64,000 nt of DNA from Phyllostachys edulis (GCA_036346405.1 CM070553.1:74588976-74652975); one strand, 5' to 3'; positions 11,261 to 24,372 are shown, counted from the stretch's first letter. Program-made: numbers and translations. Notes: generated from the sequence alone by a model not told the origin.

Positions 11261-13101
11261 TGTAGGACCGGAAAGGCGACTAGAGGGGGGTGAATAGGAG
11301 CACGAACACTTTTTTACCTTAATTGAATTCAATACTAATTTCACTCCAATAGCTATAAAAGCTATGAAGATCAATATACAAGCACAGTGGAAGACTTGTA
11401 TTGAATCCAATCAAAACCCTGACGAAAGACACCCAAAATTACCAAAAACTCAAATCTCAAAGTGTTGGGCGGTCTGACCTCTAATATTGGCGGGTCAAAT
11501 GTTTTGCCTAGCGGTCAGACCGCTGATTTTGGCGGTCAGACCGCCCCTGACGATGAACAGCAAAATCAGCACAGTCAGCCTGAAAAACCAAAACAAAAAT
11601 CGGTCTAACTTTTGATCTACACGGCCAAACTTGCCCAAATTTGGAACACACCTTCCTAAGGATATTAGGAACCTATTCCAAGAAGAGATTGAGTAGATCC
11701 ACGTCAAAGTTTCGACCTTTTTCTGTTTTACCAAAGGAGGGTTCAAAACCGAGCAAAAACGAAAATCTTGATCCAAAACTTGCTCGTGGGAGATTGATGA
11801 TCTAGATGATCCTAGATGTATTCCCACACATCATAGCAAGGTAAAAGAGGGAAAGAAACCAACCAAAAACCACAGGATCAAGGAAGCACCCAAAATCATC
11901 AAAAGAGAAGGGAAAACACAAGAAGACTCATCTTTGAACAATCATCCATGAATTGATTCACGATTAGTTGCTGGTTACAGCCACTCCCTCAAGGAGGGCA
12001 AAAGTCAATCCATGAGCACACAACTCAACACAACTCCCTAGAATCCTAAGCCTCTTCTCTTTCTCCTAAGCCCTAAGACAAACTAGGGTTTTCAATGAAG
12101 TGCTTTTGTTACTGCTGAGAACAGCCCCATCTCTATTTATATGAGAGGCTTAGCTTCTAGAAGAGTTAACCCTAATGGGCTCCCGTTAAGGCCCAATACA
12201 AACGGGTTACACACGCATGCATCTCAAAGCGTCGTCTTCACTTTTCTTGACCTAATCCACTTCTTGACGCACCGTCTTGCGCCGCGGGTTGGCATTAGGT
12301 CACCAAGGCGTATTTGGTGAAATTACAAAATACCCTTCTCGATCTTTTCCAAGACCGAGTCCAAACTACTTGCGAAACACATCCATGCTTCACACGTAGA
12401 TTGATCCAAATGCTCTCATCGTGTCGGCAAGTCTCTCCCATCCGGTTCCCACCGGACCACCTTGGCACTTGCACCGACCCCCACGCCGCTTGACCAACCA
12501 GTCGCACTGAACTGCCCATTCGGTCACTTTCATCCATTCTGCGCCATGCTTGAGTCACTTGACCTCACCAGGCATCCATGATCGTTCTGGACCTCAGCTC
12601 TCCAAGCTTAGTCCCGATCCTCCTCACCGTTGACCGTCGTTGACCTCCAAGCCACCTGCACAGTAATAGACAAGCAAACACGAATCCGGGAACAAGTTCT
12701 TCACAACTTGACCCACGTTAGCCAAAACATGCAATATGCAACACATATGCATTATCAAACAAGGATATGACCTAATCCAAAATCAATTCACCACTACATC
12801 ATTAATCTGCTCAAAAACCGGTCAGACTGCCATTCTAGCCGGTCTGACGGCCCCTGGGACTGAACTAGAAAATCAATTGAAGACAAGGCCGGTTTGACCG
12901 CTGGATTGGCCGGTCTGACCGCCACTGGGACTAAATCATAATTTCACTTAAGGCTTGGCGGTCGATCGCCAAAATGCGGTCGACCGCCAATGACTCGACA
13001 AATTAAACTTTGCCGAAAACGCTTGAAACTTCAAACCAAAAGCAACATTGCCAATTGTTTCATCATCCTAAGATCATGGGCATATCCCCATGATATCTGC
13101 A
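11261..13101 (-). repeat. 3' LTR of the copia (1.84 kb)
   Basis: Minus-strand start TGCAGATATC at 13101 and end GGTCCTACA at 11261. It is near-identical to the 5' LTR at 19118-20942, including the repeated GGCGGTCAGACCG words and GCGGTCGACCGCC near 12980. Differences between the two are mostly scattered C/G and T/A changes and one- to few-base indels, several in CG-rich stretches such as 12295-12560 versus 20155-20410. Confidence 0.92.
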
Positions 13102-14545
13102 ATCTCCCCCTTGATGAACACATTGGCAATCTCTCAAAAAATGTAGTTTTGGGGTTTGAAAAGTAAAGAACTCGACGTTTTCGCACAAAGGCACAACTTG
13201 GTCCATTAGCAAGAGAAAGCAATGAAAATGACCAAGCTGGCTTCAGAATAGCATGAGCAAGTGAGATAAGGCAAAAGAAAGCACAAAAGCTTCAATTTCC
13301 AAAGAATAACCAAAAATCTCACTTAGGTCCATATGAAAGAAGAATTGTTCTATTTGACCTTTGATCATTGTGAGTCTTCAAAAATTGCAATTCAAATTCA
13401 GAAAAGGCAATAAGACCAAAAGAATGCAATTGAGATGCTCTCACTCACTATGAACACAAATTTTTTCAGAAAATCCATTTTCTCCCTATAACACTCCAAA
13501 AAGCTCTAAAACAACATTTTCACCAATCTTTCTCCCCTTTTGACAATGAATTCATCAAGGTGCATGGAAGAAAATAGGGCATGAATGGAATGGAATGGCT
13601 GCAATTTTTTAATTTTTCATTTTTTCAGTTTTTTTTTGTTTTTAACTTGAGCAAAAGGAGCCATGAAGATTATCCATGAAGACTGTACAAGTATTACACC
13701 AAGCCATATTATGTGAAGAAGCTATGTTCAATCATGGCAACACATGTACAAGAAAGCTGAAGCCAAAATAGCAATAATCTGAGATTAAATGAATTGATAG
13801 CATGACATGGTACTCAAGAATCACAGTTTAACTAAAGGTATCCAAAAATGAGTCAAGCCATGTCTGTAAGCAAAATGGAGCCAGAAGCTAGAAAATGAGT
13901 CAATTTTGAGTATTTTTAGATCAATTGTGAATCAATTTGTTCAAGCATTTAGAATTTAGCACATTGAGCACTTTGCTTAAAATGATTGGTTTTATCTTAG
14001 TAAAGCAAGTCCTGGACTAGGAGCCATCCACAACTGCCTTCTAAGCTTCAACCAATTGCCAATTTATTTTTTTAGCATTGTGCTAGATCTCAAGCCTCAC
14101 TACGACCATCCCAAACAACAAAAGCTTAAGAGAGTGGTCTAGGTCATCCAAAACTCCCCCTGAGTTCATGCCTAGTGCAATGGCAAGCCGTCTCATAAGA
14201 AAGAATTGGTGAGATCGGTTTTTTCGCACAGAAAAGCTTATTTTTCATTTGCTTGACTGAAGAATTATCATAGCTCAATTTAAAACTTAGAATAAGTTCA
14301 AGACTCAATTAAGCCTATATGACATGGCATGAATCATGAGAGGATCACTAAAGCAAAACTAATCACAAGATCCAAGTCATGTTTTGATTCAATTTTCTCA
14401 CAGATAATAAAGCTAGCATGGCAAAAGCTAAGCTATACAAGAAAAGCCATAAAAGAATTCTAGGAAACTAGCACAAGACATGGCAGAGTATAAAGCATGA
14501 AATCAAGTCATACAAGGATAATAATAAAAGCTCCACAAGTTTATA
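13102..14545 (-). other. copia polypurine tract and 3' untranslated region
   Basis: The polypurine tract (minus TCAAGGGGGAGAT, about 13102-13115) sits directly before the 3' LTR. The next 1.4 kb toward pol has no frame above about 60 codons and no domain. SIRE-lineage elements sometimes carry an env-like frame in this position, but nothing of that kind is readable here. Confidence 0.65.
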
Positions 14546-14615
14546 TTACAATGCAAGTTGTTGAATTTTAAAATGCATTATGATACAAATGAATGCAAAA
14601 AGAGCAAACTCCCCC

Positions 14616-15490
14616 TCAAAGCAGGCCAAGAGAACTAATAACCCCCAACTCTCCCCGCAAGGAAGCAAAACGAGAGGAATCAAGAGCTTTAGTGAAAATG
14701 TCAGCAACCTGCTGCTTGGACTCGACAAAATGAAGCACAACGTCACCCTTCTCAACATGGTCTCTAAGGAAATGATATCTAACGTCAATATGCTTAGTCC
14801 TAGAATGTTGTACTGGGTTTTTGGCAATGTTAATGGCAGAAGTGTTGTCACAGAAAAGAGGAACACTACCCAAAGACAACCCATAGTCCCGCAGAATAGA
14901 CAAGATCCAGAGAACTTGAGAGCAACTATTGGCTGCAGCTACATACTCGGCCTCGGCAGTGGACTGTGCAATAGAGGATTGTTTCCTAGATGACCAAGAG
15001 ATAAGAGATGTGCCTAAGAAATGACAAGTGCCAGAAGTACTCTTCCTATCCACTCTACACCCAGCAAAATCAGCATCAGAAAAAGCCCGAATAGAGAGAG
15101 CAGAAGAAAAAGAATACCAAAGTCCAAAATCAAGAGTGTCCTGGAGGTACCTGAATATGCGGCGCACTGCTTGACGATGAGAAACTTGAGGAAGCTCGAA
15201 TCGAGCGCCGCACACACAATGGAATTGTATGTCCGGCCTCGTATTGTGAGATAGAGGAGGGAGCCAATCATGCTGTGGTACTCCTTCTGGTCCACGGGCT
15301 CTCCATCCTCATCAGGGTCCAACACGGTGGTCGTGGCAATGGGAGTAGACATTGGCCTACTGCTTCCCATATCGAAGCGCCGAAGAAGGTCCTTTATGTA
15401 CTTACTTTGATGAATGAAGGTGCCTTCTTTCAGTTGCTTGACTTGAAGACCAAGGAAGAAGGTCAATTCGCCCATCATACTCATCTCGAA
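14616..15490 (-). pseudogene. copia RT C-terminus and RNase H
   Basis: Two overlapping minus-strand frames (15014-15484 and 14616-15215) together carry the tail of a copia RT (GELTFFLGLQVKQ, then the thumb/connection SMIGSLLYLT) and RNase H. The RNase H part shows AFSDADFAGC, STSGTCHFLG, AEAEYVAA and LFCDNTSAI, which hold the acidic DEDD-type positions, and it ends with KHIDVRYHFLRD and ADIFTKAL, the usual copia terminus. A frameshift near 15210 separates the two frames. Upstream the RT catalytic core is missing, so this part could not support reverse transcription. Confidence 0.88.
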
Positions 15491-16386
15491 CTCCCTAGAG
15501 CGAGTGACTCGGTCATGTAGATCCCCAATAATCTGCTTTCGGTGGATGTTTGTTCTTTGAATGCTAAGAGGAGCTCACAGTGTTTGAAGTGGCCTCTACC
15601 TCATGGGCTGTGGAGATAGGATCAGAGCCACTCTGGTCGTCGGTGAAGGTAGGAAGAGGCTGCTCATCTAAAGCTGGTGTAGTAGAAGCAGGCTCTCCAA
15701 CCATGTTAGAAGGGACTTGAGGATGGATTGGGTCCTCATCCTCAGAGTCATCATCGACGAAGATGCTCTCAGAAGAAACCTATGTACCTGCAGCATCGGG
15801 TCTAGTACCAGGACTAGCCTCATCAAAAGTGACTTCGCAAGTCTCAACAACTTTGTTAGTGTCAAAATTAAATACACGATAGCCACGAGAATGAGCAGGA
15901 TATCCAAGAAATATGCCATCAGAACATCTAGATTCAAATTTATCAAGGTTGCCATGTTTAAGAATGAAGCACTTGCAACCAAAAATCTTGAAATGAGACA
16001 CTGAAATCAGCACAAAAGATCTTCTCAAACCTAGAGATCTCAAAAACAAGCTCACCTGAGGAATCTAGAACTCTACACTCACCACTCTTAAATCGCACCT
16101 CTAGACCCTCATCAAGCAGCTGAGAAACAAATAGCAAATTATACCTCAACTTACTTACTAAAGTGACGTCCTTGAGCATGAACTTGTTGTTGACGCGCAC
16201 TGTACCCTTGGCTATCACGGTCCTAGTCGAAGCATCCCCAAATGTGATCAATTCATTGCTGGATGCACGTGTGAGGGAGGAGAACCATCTAGAATCTCTA
16301 GTCATGTGTCGAGAACATCCGGAGTCAACAAGCCATATGTCCTCCTTCCTCGCATCTACGCACCTACAAGGCACGAACAGAAACAT
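15491..16386 (-). pseudogene. copia protease and integrase C-terminal remnant
   Basis: The frame 15958-16386 carries the aspartic-protease/pre-integrase signature WLVDSGCSRHMT with the catalytic DSG, then LKDVTLVSKLRYNLLFVSQL, typical of copia proteins just before the integrase zinc finger. Near 16020-16060 the text jumps straight to the integrase tail (FGCKCFILKHGNLDKF, GIFLGYPAHSRGYRVF in 15780-16055). The HHCC finger and DDE core are therefore deleted. A Ser/Asp-rich linker follows down to about 15600, with a stop near 15580, and the RT core is deleted at about 15490. Confidence 0.82.
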
Positions 16387-16737
16387 CTATGCCTCAAGAT
16401 CAAGTTAGTGATAAAAGACTTGGGAATCGAAAGATGAGTCACACGATGCTTAGGCAAAACAAGAGAAGCGGCGATAAAATGGTTAGGAGCAAAATCATAA
16501 GAATGCACACGAGAACCACCTAGACCTCTCCGAATCGACCTACCAAAAGGTCGGTACTCCCCCATCTAGATGCTACCCGTGGTCTCTCCTCACGATATCC
16601 TAACCCAAAGCGCCTAGAGCCACCAAAGGAGTCAAAGAAGTTATCTCGAACCTGCACCTATGTCTAGTAGAAAAAGCAGTTTGCTGGCTCTAGAGACTAC
16701 AGACAGTGAAGGACTCCTCTAATGGTTCTCAAAGCAC

Positions 16738-17997
16738 TCATCCTCTCCTTCCTCTCAAACTTGGCTCTACTGAGCGTAACTCAACAATGTGGCCATTCTT
16801 CTTGCGAGAAGGTGCAATGGTACTTGACCTTTTGAGGGTCTCGACTGATGAAGTAGAAGCACCTATCTTGCTAGAAGTGGTTTGGGCAAAACCAGTAGAT
16901 TTGAAGACTATCTTGGATGGTGTAGAGGGTTCTACCTCAAACAGACCACTCTCAACAGCTCTAACAATCTTAGGTGGATGATTCTTGGAATGCTCTAGGG
17001 AATTAAATCCTAGGCCACTATTATTCACACTCACCTTAGATTTGTCTAGAATCATGTTGAGGTTCTTCTTCCCACCAATAAATCTCTCAAGAGTCTCTTT
17101 AAGGTAGTCATTTTGTTTGGCTAGTTCATAACAAGAAGAACACTTATTTGACTTGCTAGCCCTATCAGATTTTTCCTTATAGTGAGCTACCTCGGCTTTC
17201 AAAGCCTCACAAGACACACAATATTTATCTCTAATCCTATCCAACTGCTCTTTGAACTTAACTCTAAAAGCTTCTTGTATCTTATCTACATTATGCCCAA
17301 GTTCAATACAAAGAGTACAAGAATTAGAATCAACAACTTTCTTTGAAGCAGTCATGGACATGGATTGTTCAATTTTAGCTTTCTCTTCTAGTGTCTTGTT
17401 TAAAGCATCATTCTCAATTGTGAGTTTAACACAGCTTTCACAAGAAGCAGTTTTAGAATAAAGAACCATTTCAGTCATCTCCTTCATTTTAATCCTACTA
17501 TCCTCACAGTGAGAACACATGTGACTAGCATCAAATTTCTGCAATTCTTTCATAGCGCTATCCAATTTTAATTCAAGCAAAGCACAGTTTGAGCAAGATA
17601 ATGGAATAGCATCAACAGTAGTCACATCTAAAGCAATGGCATTCATGCAAGCAGGACTAGACTTGAGAGTTTCTAGTTCATCAAAAGCATCTTTTAGTTG
17701 ATTAGCAATAGAGGAATGAGCAGATTTCAGATTTGCTAGTTCATTAAGCAAGCTAGAGCAAGAATCACAATCATCAGTAGGATTAATGGATTTGAGCCTG
17801 TCAACCTCTAAGTTCAAATCATCAATCATGGCATCCTGTTTCCTAATCATTTTTTCTTGCTTATACATTCTTTTTTCAGCAAAAGCTAAAGCACATTTCA
17901 TATTCTCAAGTGAAGGACGTACCTCATCGGGATCGCTGAAAAGGTCGTCGTCATTGGAGGAGTCGACATCATGGCTGTCTCTAGCCATGAAGCACAT
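16738..17997 (-). pseudogene. copia gag C-terminal part with repeated CxxC coiled-coil units
   Basis: A 419-codon uninterrupted frame that continues the gag after the zinc knuckle, separated from it by a single stop near 18058. It begins with acidic text (SNDDDLFSDPDE) and then forms a long heptad-like coiled coil. At least seven units of the type (S/Y/K)CxxC followed by Leu-rich helix occur: CDSCSSLL, CSNCALLEL, CSHCEDSR, CESCVKLT, CTLCIELG, CVSCEALK and CSSCYELA, spaced about 35-50 residues apart. This could cross-link or metal-bridge gag multimers (inference). No enzyme motif is present. It is the longest intact frame in the element. Confidence 0.75.
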
Positions 17998-18057
17998 GCC
18001 GGTGAAGTCTTGGGCCTTCTTCTTGCCATGAGAGTCATCGTCGTCATCCTCCGTCTC

Positions 18058-19061
18058 CTAGTCCACATCGCTCATGTTCACACTCTCAAGAGCGGCAAGG
18101 ACTTGGTTGACGAACTTGCGATAGTTTGGCTTCTTGCCTTTCTTGTCTTTGGCTTGATGATGCCTCCGAGAGTCCTTCTCTTCCTTGCCCTTCAGCTTGG
18201 AGCACTTGGAGCGAATGTGGTTCGGCTCACCACACTCAAAACAAGTGACAGGGCCACCTCTCCTCCTGTTCCTCACTTTGTTGTAAACTCTCGAGAATTT
18301 GGTGGATAGGAGGGCTAAATCATCCTCAGGTAGCTTCTCTAGCTGCTCATCGCTCAAAGAATGTAAAGCTGACAAAGAAAAGCCAGATGAGCCAAACTCA
18401 AAGGAATCAGTCGAGCTACCCTTAGATGGGTCGACCACCAAAGCCATCGACTCTGTTTTGGGGAGACGCGAGATAAAGTCAATCTCATGCGTCTTCAACC
18501 TCGAGTAGAGCTTATCCATGGTAAGCTCACTCATGACAGTGTTGTCATTAATGGATGTGATCTTCATTCCCCAGACCTTCACATCAAGAGCACCCAAAAG
18601 TCGGCGTCGTTCTCGGACTCGATGAAAACAAGATCAACAAATACAAGATCATGAAGAATCTTGGAGAACCTCCCCCACAGCTCATCTAAAGACTCACCAG
18701 GCCTTTGCTCGATCTTTGAGTATTCTTTCTTGAGCTGGTTCTGTCTCACTTCCTTGATCGCAGTCGAACCCTCATGGTAGTCACAAAGGGTCCTCCAGAT
18801 CTCGTGAGCAGACCTCAAATGAGCCACACGCTCAAACTCAGATCGACTAAGACCTTGGATCAGAAAGTTCCGAGCCTTGCTATTAGCCTCAACATCTTGA
18901 GTGATCACATCGTCATTGGCCGGCACGACATATGGATTTTTGACCTTAAGCCAAATAGCGTGCCCTTGAGCCTCGATGTAGGCATGCATGCGTGCCTTCT
19001 AGTAAGCAAAATCAACTCCATCGAAGACAGGTGGTTTAGTTGAATACTTATCAGTCGCCAT
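18058..19061 (-). pseudogene. copia gag N-terminal part with zinc knuckle
   Basis: Start codon at 19061-19059, about 40 bp after the PBS. The first 20 codons are followed by an in-frame TAG (near 19000) where the family has Trp. The frame 18579-18989 carries the UBN2-type gag fold (LKVKNPYVVPAND, EIWRTLCDYHEG, RPGESLDELWGRFS). A frameshift near 18590 leads to 18058-18597, which contains CFECGEPNHIRSKC, a complete CX2CX4HX4C knuckle for RNA binding, followed by a basic stretch. Gag packages element RNA into particles in the cytoplasm. Broken by one stop and one frameshift. Confidence 0.87.
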
Positions 19062-19099
19062 GGCTCCAAAGACCGGTTAAGATCTATGAGAACAGCTAA

Positions 19100-19117
19100 C
19101 CGGGCTATGATACCAAT
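19100..19117 (-). other. primer-binding site of the copia
   Basis: Minus strand ATTGGTATCATAGCCCG lies immediately inside the 5' LTR. TGGTATCA is the usual complement of the initiator tRNA-Met 3' end, with later mismatches. It sets the element's orientation and the LTR edge at 19118. Confidence 0.8.
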
Positions 19118-20942
19118 TGTAGAACCGGAAAGGCGACTAGAGGGGGGGTGAATAGGAGCACGAACACTTTTTCACCTTAATTGAATTCAATACTAATTTC
19201 ACTCCAATAGCTATAAAAGCTATGAAGATCAATATACAAACACAGTGGAAGACTTTTATTGAATCCAATCAAAACCCCGACAAAAAACACCCAAAATTAC
19301 CAAAAACTCAAATCTCAAAGTGTTGGGTGGTCTGACCTCTAATATTGGCGGGTCAAATGTTTTGCCTAGTGGTCAGACCATTGATTTTGGCGGTCAGACT
19401 GCCCCTGACGATGAACAGCAAAATCAGCACAGTCAGCCTGAAAAATCGAAACGAAAATCGGTCTAACTTTTGATCTACACGGCCAAACTTGGCCAAATTT
19501 GGAACACACCTTCCTAAGGATATTAGGAACCTATTCCAAGAAGATATTGAGTAGATCCACATCAAAGTTTTGACCTTTTTCTATTTTACCGAAGGAGGGT
19601 TCAAAACCGAGCAAAAACGAAAATCTTGATCCAAAACTTGCTCGTGGGAGATTGATGATCTAGATGATCCTAGATGTATTCCCACACATCATAGCAAGGT
19701 AAAAGTGGGAAAGAAACCAACCAAAAACCACAGGATCAAGGAAGCACCCAAAATCATCAAAAGAGAAGGGAAAACACAAGAAGACTCATCTTTGAACAAT
19801 CATCCATGGATTGATTCACGATTAGTTGCTAGTTACAGCCACTCCCTCAAGGAGGGCAAAACTCAATCCATGAGCACACAACTCAACACAACTCCCTAGA
19901 ACCCTAAGCCTCTTCTCTTTCTCCTAAGCCCTAAGACAAACTAGGGTTTTCAATGAAGTGCTTTTGTTACTGCTGAGAACAGCCCCATCTCTATTTATAT
20001 GAGAGGCTTATCTTCTAGAAGAGTTAACCCTAATGGGCTCCCGTTAAGGCCCAATACAAACAGGTTACACACGCACGCATCTCAAAGCGTCGTCTTCACT
20101 TTTCTTGACCTAATCCACTTCTTGACGCACCGTCTTGCGCCGCGGGTTGGCATTAGGTCACCAAGGCGGTATTTGGTGAAATTACCAAAATACCCCTTCT
20201 TGATCTTTTTCCAAGACCGAGTCCAAACTGCTGGCACATCCATGCCGCCACGTGTAGATTGATCCAAATGCTCTCATCGTGTCGGCAAGTCTCTCCCATC
20301 CGGTTCCCACCGACCACCTTGGCACTTGCACCGACCCCACGCCGCTTGACCAACCGATCGCCGCGCCTGCTTCGGTCACTTTCATCCATTCGCGCCATGC
20401 TTGAGTCACTTGACCTCACCCGCATCCATGATCGTTACGGACCTCAGCTCTCCAAGCTTAGTCTCGATCCTCCTCGCCGTTGACCGTCGTTGACCTCCAA
20501 GCCACCTGCACAGCAATAGACAAGCAAACACGAATCCGAGAACAAGTTCTTCACAACTTGACCCACGTTAGCCAAAACATGCAATATGCAACACATATGC
20601 ATTATCAAACAAGGATATGACCTAATCCAAAATCAATTCACCACTACATCATCAATCTGCTCAAAAACCAACCGATCGCCATTACGGCGGTTTGACCGCC
20701 CTCGGGCGAACGGAAAATCAATTGAAGATAAAATTTGGTTTGACCGCCGGATTGGCCGGTCTGACCACCACTGGGACTAAATCAGAATTTCACTTAAGGC
20801 TTGGCGGTCGATCACCAAAATGCGGTCGACCGCCAATGACCGACAAATTTAAACTTTGCAGCGCTGAAACTTCAAACCAAAAGCAACATTGCCAATTGTT
20901 TCATCATCCTAAGATCATGGGCATATCACCATGATATCCACA
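19118..20942 (-). repeat. 5' LTR of the copia (1.83 kb)
   Basis: Minus-strand start TGTGGATATC at 20942 and end GGTTCTACA at 19118. It is near-identical to the 3' LTR. Choosing 20942 rather than 20940 as the edge is supported by the TATAG duplication that follows directly. Confidence 0.92.
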
Positions 20943-20982
20943 TATAGCCTTAATCATTCAAGGTAAAAAGGGTAATCAACAT

Positions 20983-21692
20983 TGTCAACGATCGAGTCGC
21001 CGATCTTATGAAAATGAAAGAGGAAAATGACGTGAAATATCCTGGGATGGAATGTGGGCCGCTCTTTATTGATATGAACTGGATTTACAAGACCTGACTA
21101 GGAACTACCCTAAAATACCCTAAATGTGTGGAATGTTTAACTAAGTAATCAGGCTTAGACTTCAAGTCTAAGACTAACTGTCTTGCTTCTAATTCCACCG
21201 CTTAGGCTTCTGTGTTTGTCTTCTCTTGTTTTCTGTTGTCTCTTTTTCCCTGTCCCTTCGTCTTCTGCGCTCCACCCTTAAATAACTCCTGAAGAGGTGG
21301 CAGTTACTCCTAGAGAAGGCGTCCCTGGTGAAACGTTACGACTGGTCAGAACGGTAAGGCAGTTAGCAGTGTGCCAACTTCCTTGCGGTTGTCTGCGAGA
21401 TGCTTAACCGCAGGGTACTTAATTGTCAGTGTCTCAGGATTATATCATCGCACGGTTTGGAACATATAACACATGTTCCATTGATCATACGGTAAGAAAG
21501 GCTAGTTCATAGCTTTTCCGAGCAGCTACCTGGTCGGAGCCTAGGCATAAAGCCTTGTCCGACCTAGGTACCCATTGTGTAACCTCTGGAATCCTTACGA
21601 CCAGTGAAGTCGTTAGCCTTAGGGGTTACGACCATGAAGACCTATGGTCTTTTATGTATTAAATTAATTCATAGAGGTTTTAATCCTCGTCA
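20983..21692. mobile_element. 710-bp solo LTR in the gypsy 3' LTR
   Basis: Starts TGTCAACGATCG, ends ATCCTCGTCA and is flanked by the exact 5-bp duplication AACAT at 20978-20982 and 21693-21697. Removing it rebuilds the gypsy LTR text found uninterrupted near 32895-32905. It has no internal region, PBS or reading frame. The TG...CA ends and 5-bp duplication support LTR-retrotransposon origin. The superfamily cannot be told from the LTR alone. Confidence 0.82.
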
Positions 21693-24372
21693 AACATTCA
21701 AAGGTGGGCTAATACAGCAAGTAGGGAATTAACTACTTCTACCCATGAACATACTTTTCAAAATAGCATGCAATTGAGACATTAAAACCATACAAAACAT
21801 TTTAAAATCAGTAGGAGCAATATGATCAAGAGGAGGGTGCTCGCACCTTTGTTGTACCACTTGTTCAATCTCAGTTTACACTCATGAATATGTTTGTATT
21901 GTCGAGATATCTATCGAAAGTGCGATATCGTAATTAACACCAAATAAGCCGAAAATTCAAAATACTCAAAAATGCATGAAAATTATACAGTGGGTAGATC
22001 ATGATTTTAGATGAATTTAGGTGAAAGATTAATTCCATTTGGATTTAGTATGTGAAAGTTATAGCAGTTTGAAACTCAGATTTCTGAAAAATCCAATTTA
22101 ATTAGAATCGGTTGCTGTTCACCAAATTTAATTATTTGGTCAAAATTTATAGAACAGTGGGAAGGCAAAGGTTTACATAGATAAACAGAGAATATTATTA
22201 TAAGCTCAAAATAACTTGGTTCATCTCATTTGGAGTTTTTATGAATTAGTTATTAATTTTCAAAGTTATCAGCCTATTTCTTTTGTAATATAATGAAGTT
22301 AATGGATCATTTTCCAAAAGTATATCCTCTGCTAAAGAAAAATGTTTGAAACCAATTTTAATATAAAGTTAATTAAAAATTAAAATTATCAGCACTGGTT
22401 TCATCCTTGGCCTCACCGGGAAAAGTCCATGGACCGGAGCCCATGCACTGGGCGTACCGGTCCACCAACTCGCAACTAACCCACTAACGCCTGGGGCCAC
22501 CGGTCATTACTCGGAGCCAACAAATTAAACCGGTCAAGCCAGGATTTTCGACAAAGATACGTTTAATAAATACTAATCATTGTGCTTAATTCCCTAATGA
22601 CCAGCTACAGTCGCGGTCGGAGCATTCTGACAACAGAGCGGCATGCAACCAGAGCCCCACCGGTGACTCCGGCCACGGCGGCGCCGGCAAAGGGTAGGAA
22701 CGAGTTCCTCATACTAATGTGCTCTTATTGGTGGTGTTCACGGCGGCGGACATAGCCTGAATCGGTGGCTAGCCGGTGGCGAGCGGCGGTACAAATACGA
22801 CAAAAGCGGCCAAGTCCACCCGATAGTGCATTGAGCTAAACAAGCATGCTCTAGCATCTAGGAGGTTTAGGGAATCTACCAGAGAGCTGTGGATGACTGG
22901 AGAAGCACTGAGGGAGCTTGTCGACGGCAATGGTGATGACGGCGCTAGGGCTTCACGCGGAGAGAGCGACCTAAGGCAGGATAGGAGAAAACAGATGTCG
23001 GATATGCTCAAGAGAACCTAATACATGGTGAAAATGATCTGAATTGGGTAATCCCTACCACGTCGGCATCGGGGATGAAAAAGGTTCTCACGGCCGGAAA
23101 GGAGGGAACTTCAAAGTACTCGAGTTCCTGCGGAAGGATGGACAAATTGACCGATGGGAAATGCTTAGTAGGTTCAAGCATGCATGGTGACACACATAAG
23201 GAAGAGAATGGCTTACCAGAGACCAAGCTTGCACAAGAGTGGCCTTCGGGGCACGCGCTGAGGTCGTCGAGAGCACGGTTGTGTTCCAAGAGCTACAAAC
23301 AGAATTAAAGTCGTGCATTAGGAAAAATGGGGACGGCAAGGAATGTAGAAGCGAAGGAACCTTGAGGCACGGATTTTACCGAAGGGATGAGCTCAAGAGA
23401 CCTCCCTTTCTTCGGTCCATCAGAGGAGAAGTGGGGGAGATGGAGACACGGGAGGGGGTTTTGAGTGGGGAAAAGAACGGAGGAAGAAGCGGCGTTACAA
23501 GGTGCAGCTCAGTGACTGGTCATGAAGGGCGGTGGGCCACGGCATCGCTCGCGCTAACGGAGCCTACGGCAGAGTGCGGCGACCGCGTGGAGCGCGAGTC
23601 CTGCCCGAGGTTGAAGATGACCCTCACGCGGTGGGGCCCGCTGGTAGTGACGGAAATGAGTGGCGCGGGCGGTGCGAGTTGGGCTGGACCACGTGGTGCG
23701 ACGGGCTTGATGCGGTTCCATTCGATCCTGAAAGGACGGCCCAGATTTAAAGGGAAGTTCGAACAGTCCGAATGGTCCTGAGATCTGGACCGTTGAATTC
23801 CGATCAGACGGTCGATCTTAGTTGAGTTCAGCACAGTGCGATTAGTTGACTCATCCGAGTCCATTCGCCCGGGTCGGACTCGAGTCGGTGCAACAGTGCC
23901 AGCCTGAGTTTTGGTTTCAGTTTGACCAACTAATAGTAGATTTTACCAAGGCTCTAAAAATAGAAATAAAATTCCTAAAATTTTGAAATAATTCAAAGGT
24001 GTTCCTGGGACATCCTAGTGTTCATAAAAATTATTCAAAATTACTGTTCATGATTTATTTGCTTAGTTTAAATTCAAACTTGGAATAGGTTATTGATTTG
24101 AGTTTGAATTTTCTTTGGGTAAATTTAAGTTCCAAATACTTGGGAAAAATTATATTTATTCATGATAATTATTCTGTTATTTGAATAAATTAGTTCGAGA
24201 TGATAATCATAAGTTTTTGTTCTTGTTTTCTTTTGGAACTTATCTTTAAGTGGTATGTTTTACTTTTGCTTAAGATTTTCCAAGTGCAATAAACGATGCA
24301 AAAGTTTCCAAAATGTCATGCATGTTGATAAGATGCATACTAATTATCATTAATTAACTTGGGAATGTGACA

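Larger units (their letters stand above)
11261..20942 (-). mobile_element. defective copia retrotransposon (SIRE/Maximus-like)
   Basis: Minus-strand element with TG...CA LTRs (5' LTR 19118-20942, 3' LTR 11261-13101) and the exact 5-bp duplication TATAG at 11256-11260 and 20943-20947. Removing it restores the gypsy LTR text seen in the partner LTR near 32855-32870. Gene order gag, protease, integrase, RT, RNase H is copia type. Two internal deletions removed the integrase core (junction about 16020-16060) and the RT core including the catalytic YVDD box (junction about 15490). The long gag with a coiled coil and the 1.8 kb LTRs suggest the SIRE/Maximus lineage; that assignment is inference. 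Confidence 0.9.
9688..24372 (-). repeat. 3' LTR of the gypsy, interrupted twice
   Basis: Runs on the minus strand from TGTCACATTCCC at 24372 to CCCCACA at 9688. Subtracting the copia at 11261-20942 and the solo LTR at 20983-21692 with their duplications leaves about 4.28 kb. It aligns with the 5' LTR at 31224-35935 over its length. A stretch of about 390 bp, matching 33588-33978 of the partner, is missing here at about 22405. The GC-rich section at 22600-23900 contains open frames of up to 180 codons on either strand without recognisable domains. They recur in the other LTR and are probably leader or promoter sequence. Confidence 0.88.

Noticed and set aside
23239..23781. 180-codon open frame in a GC-rich region
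   Set aside because: It lies inside the gypsy LTR, recurs with frame differences in the partner LTR (34925-35344), has open frames on the opposite strand too, and shows no domain.
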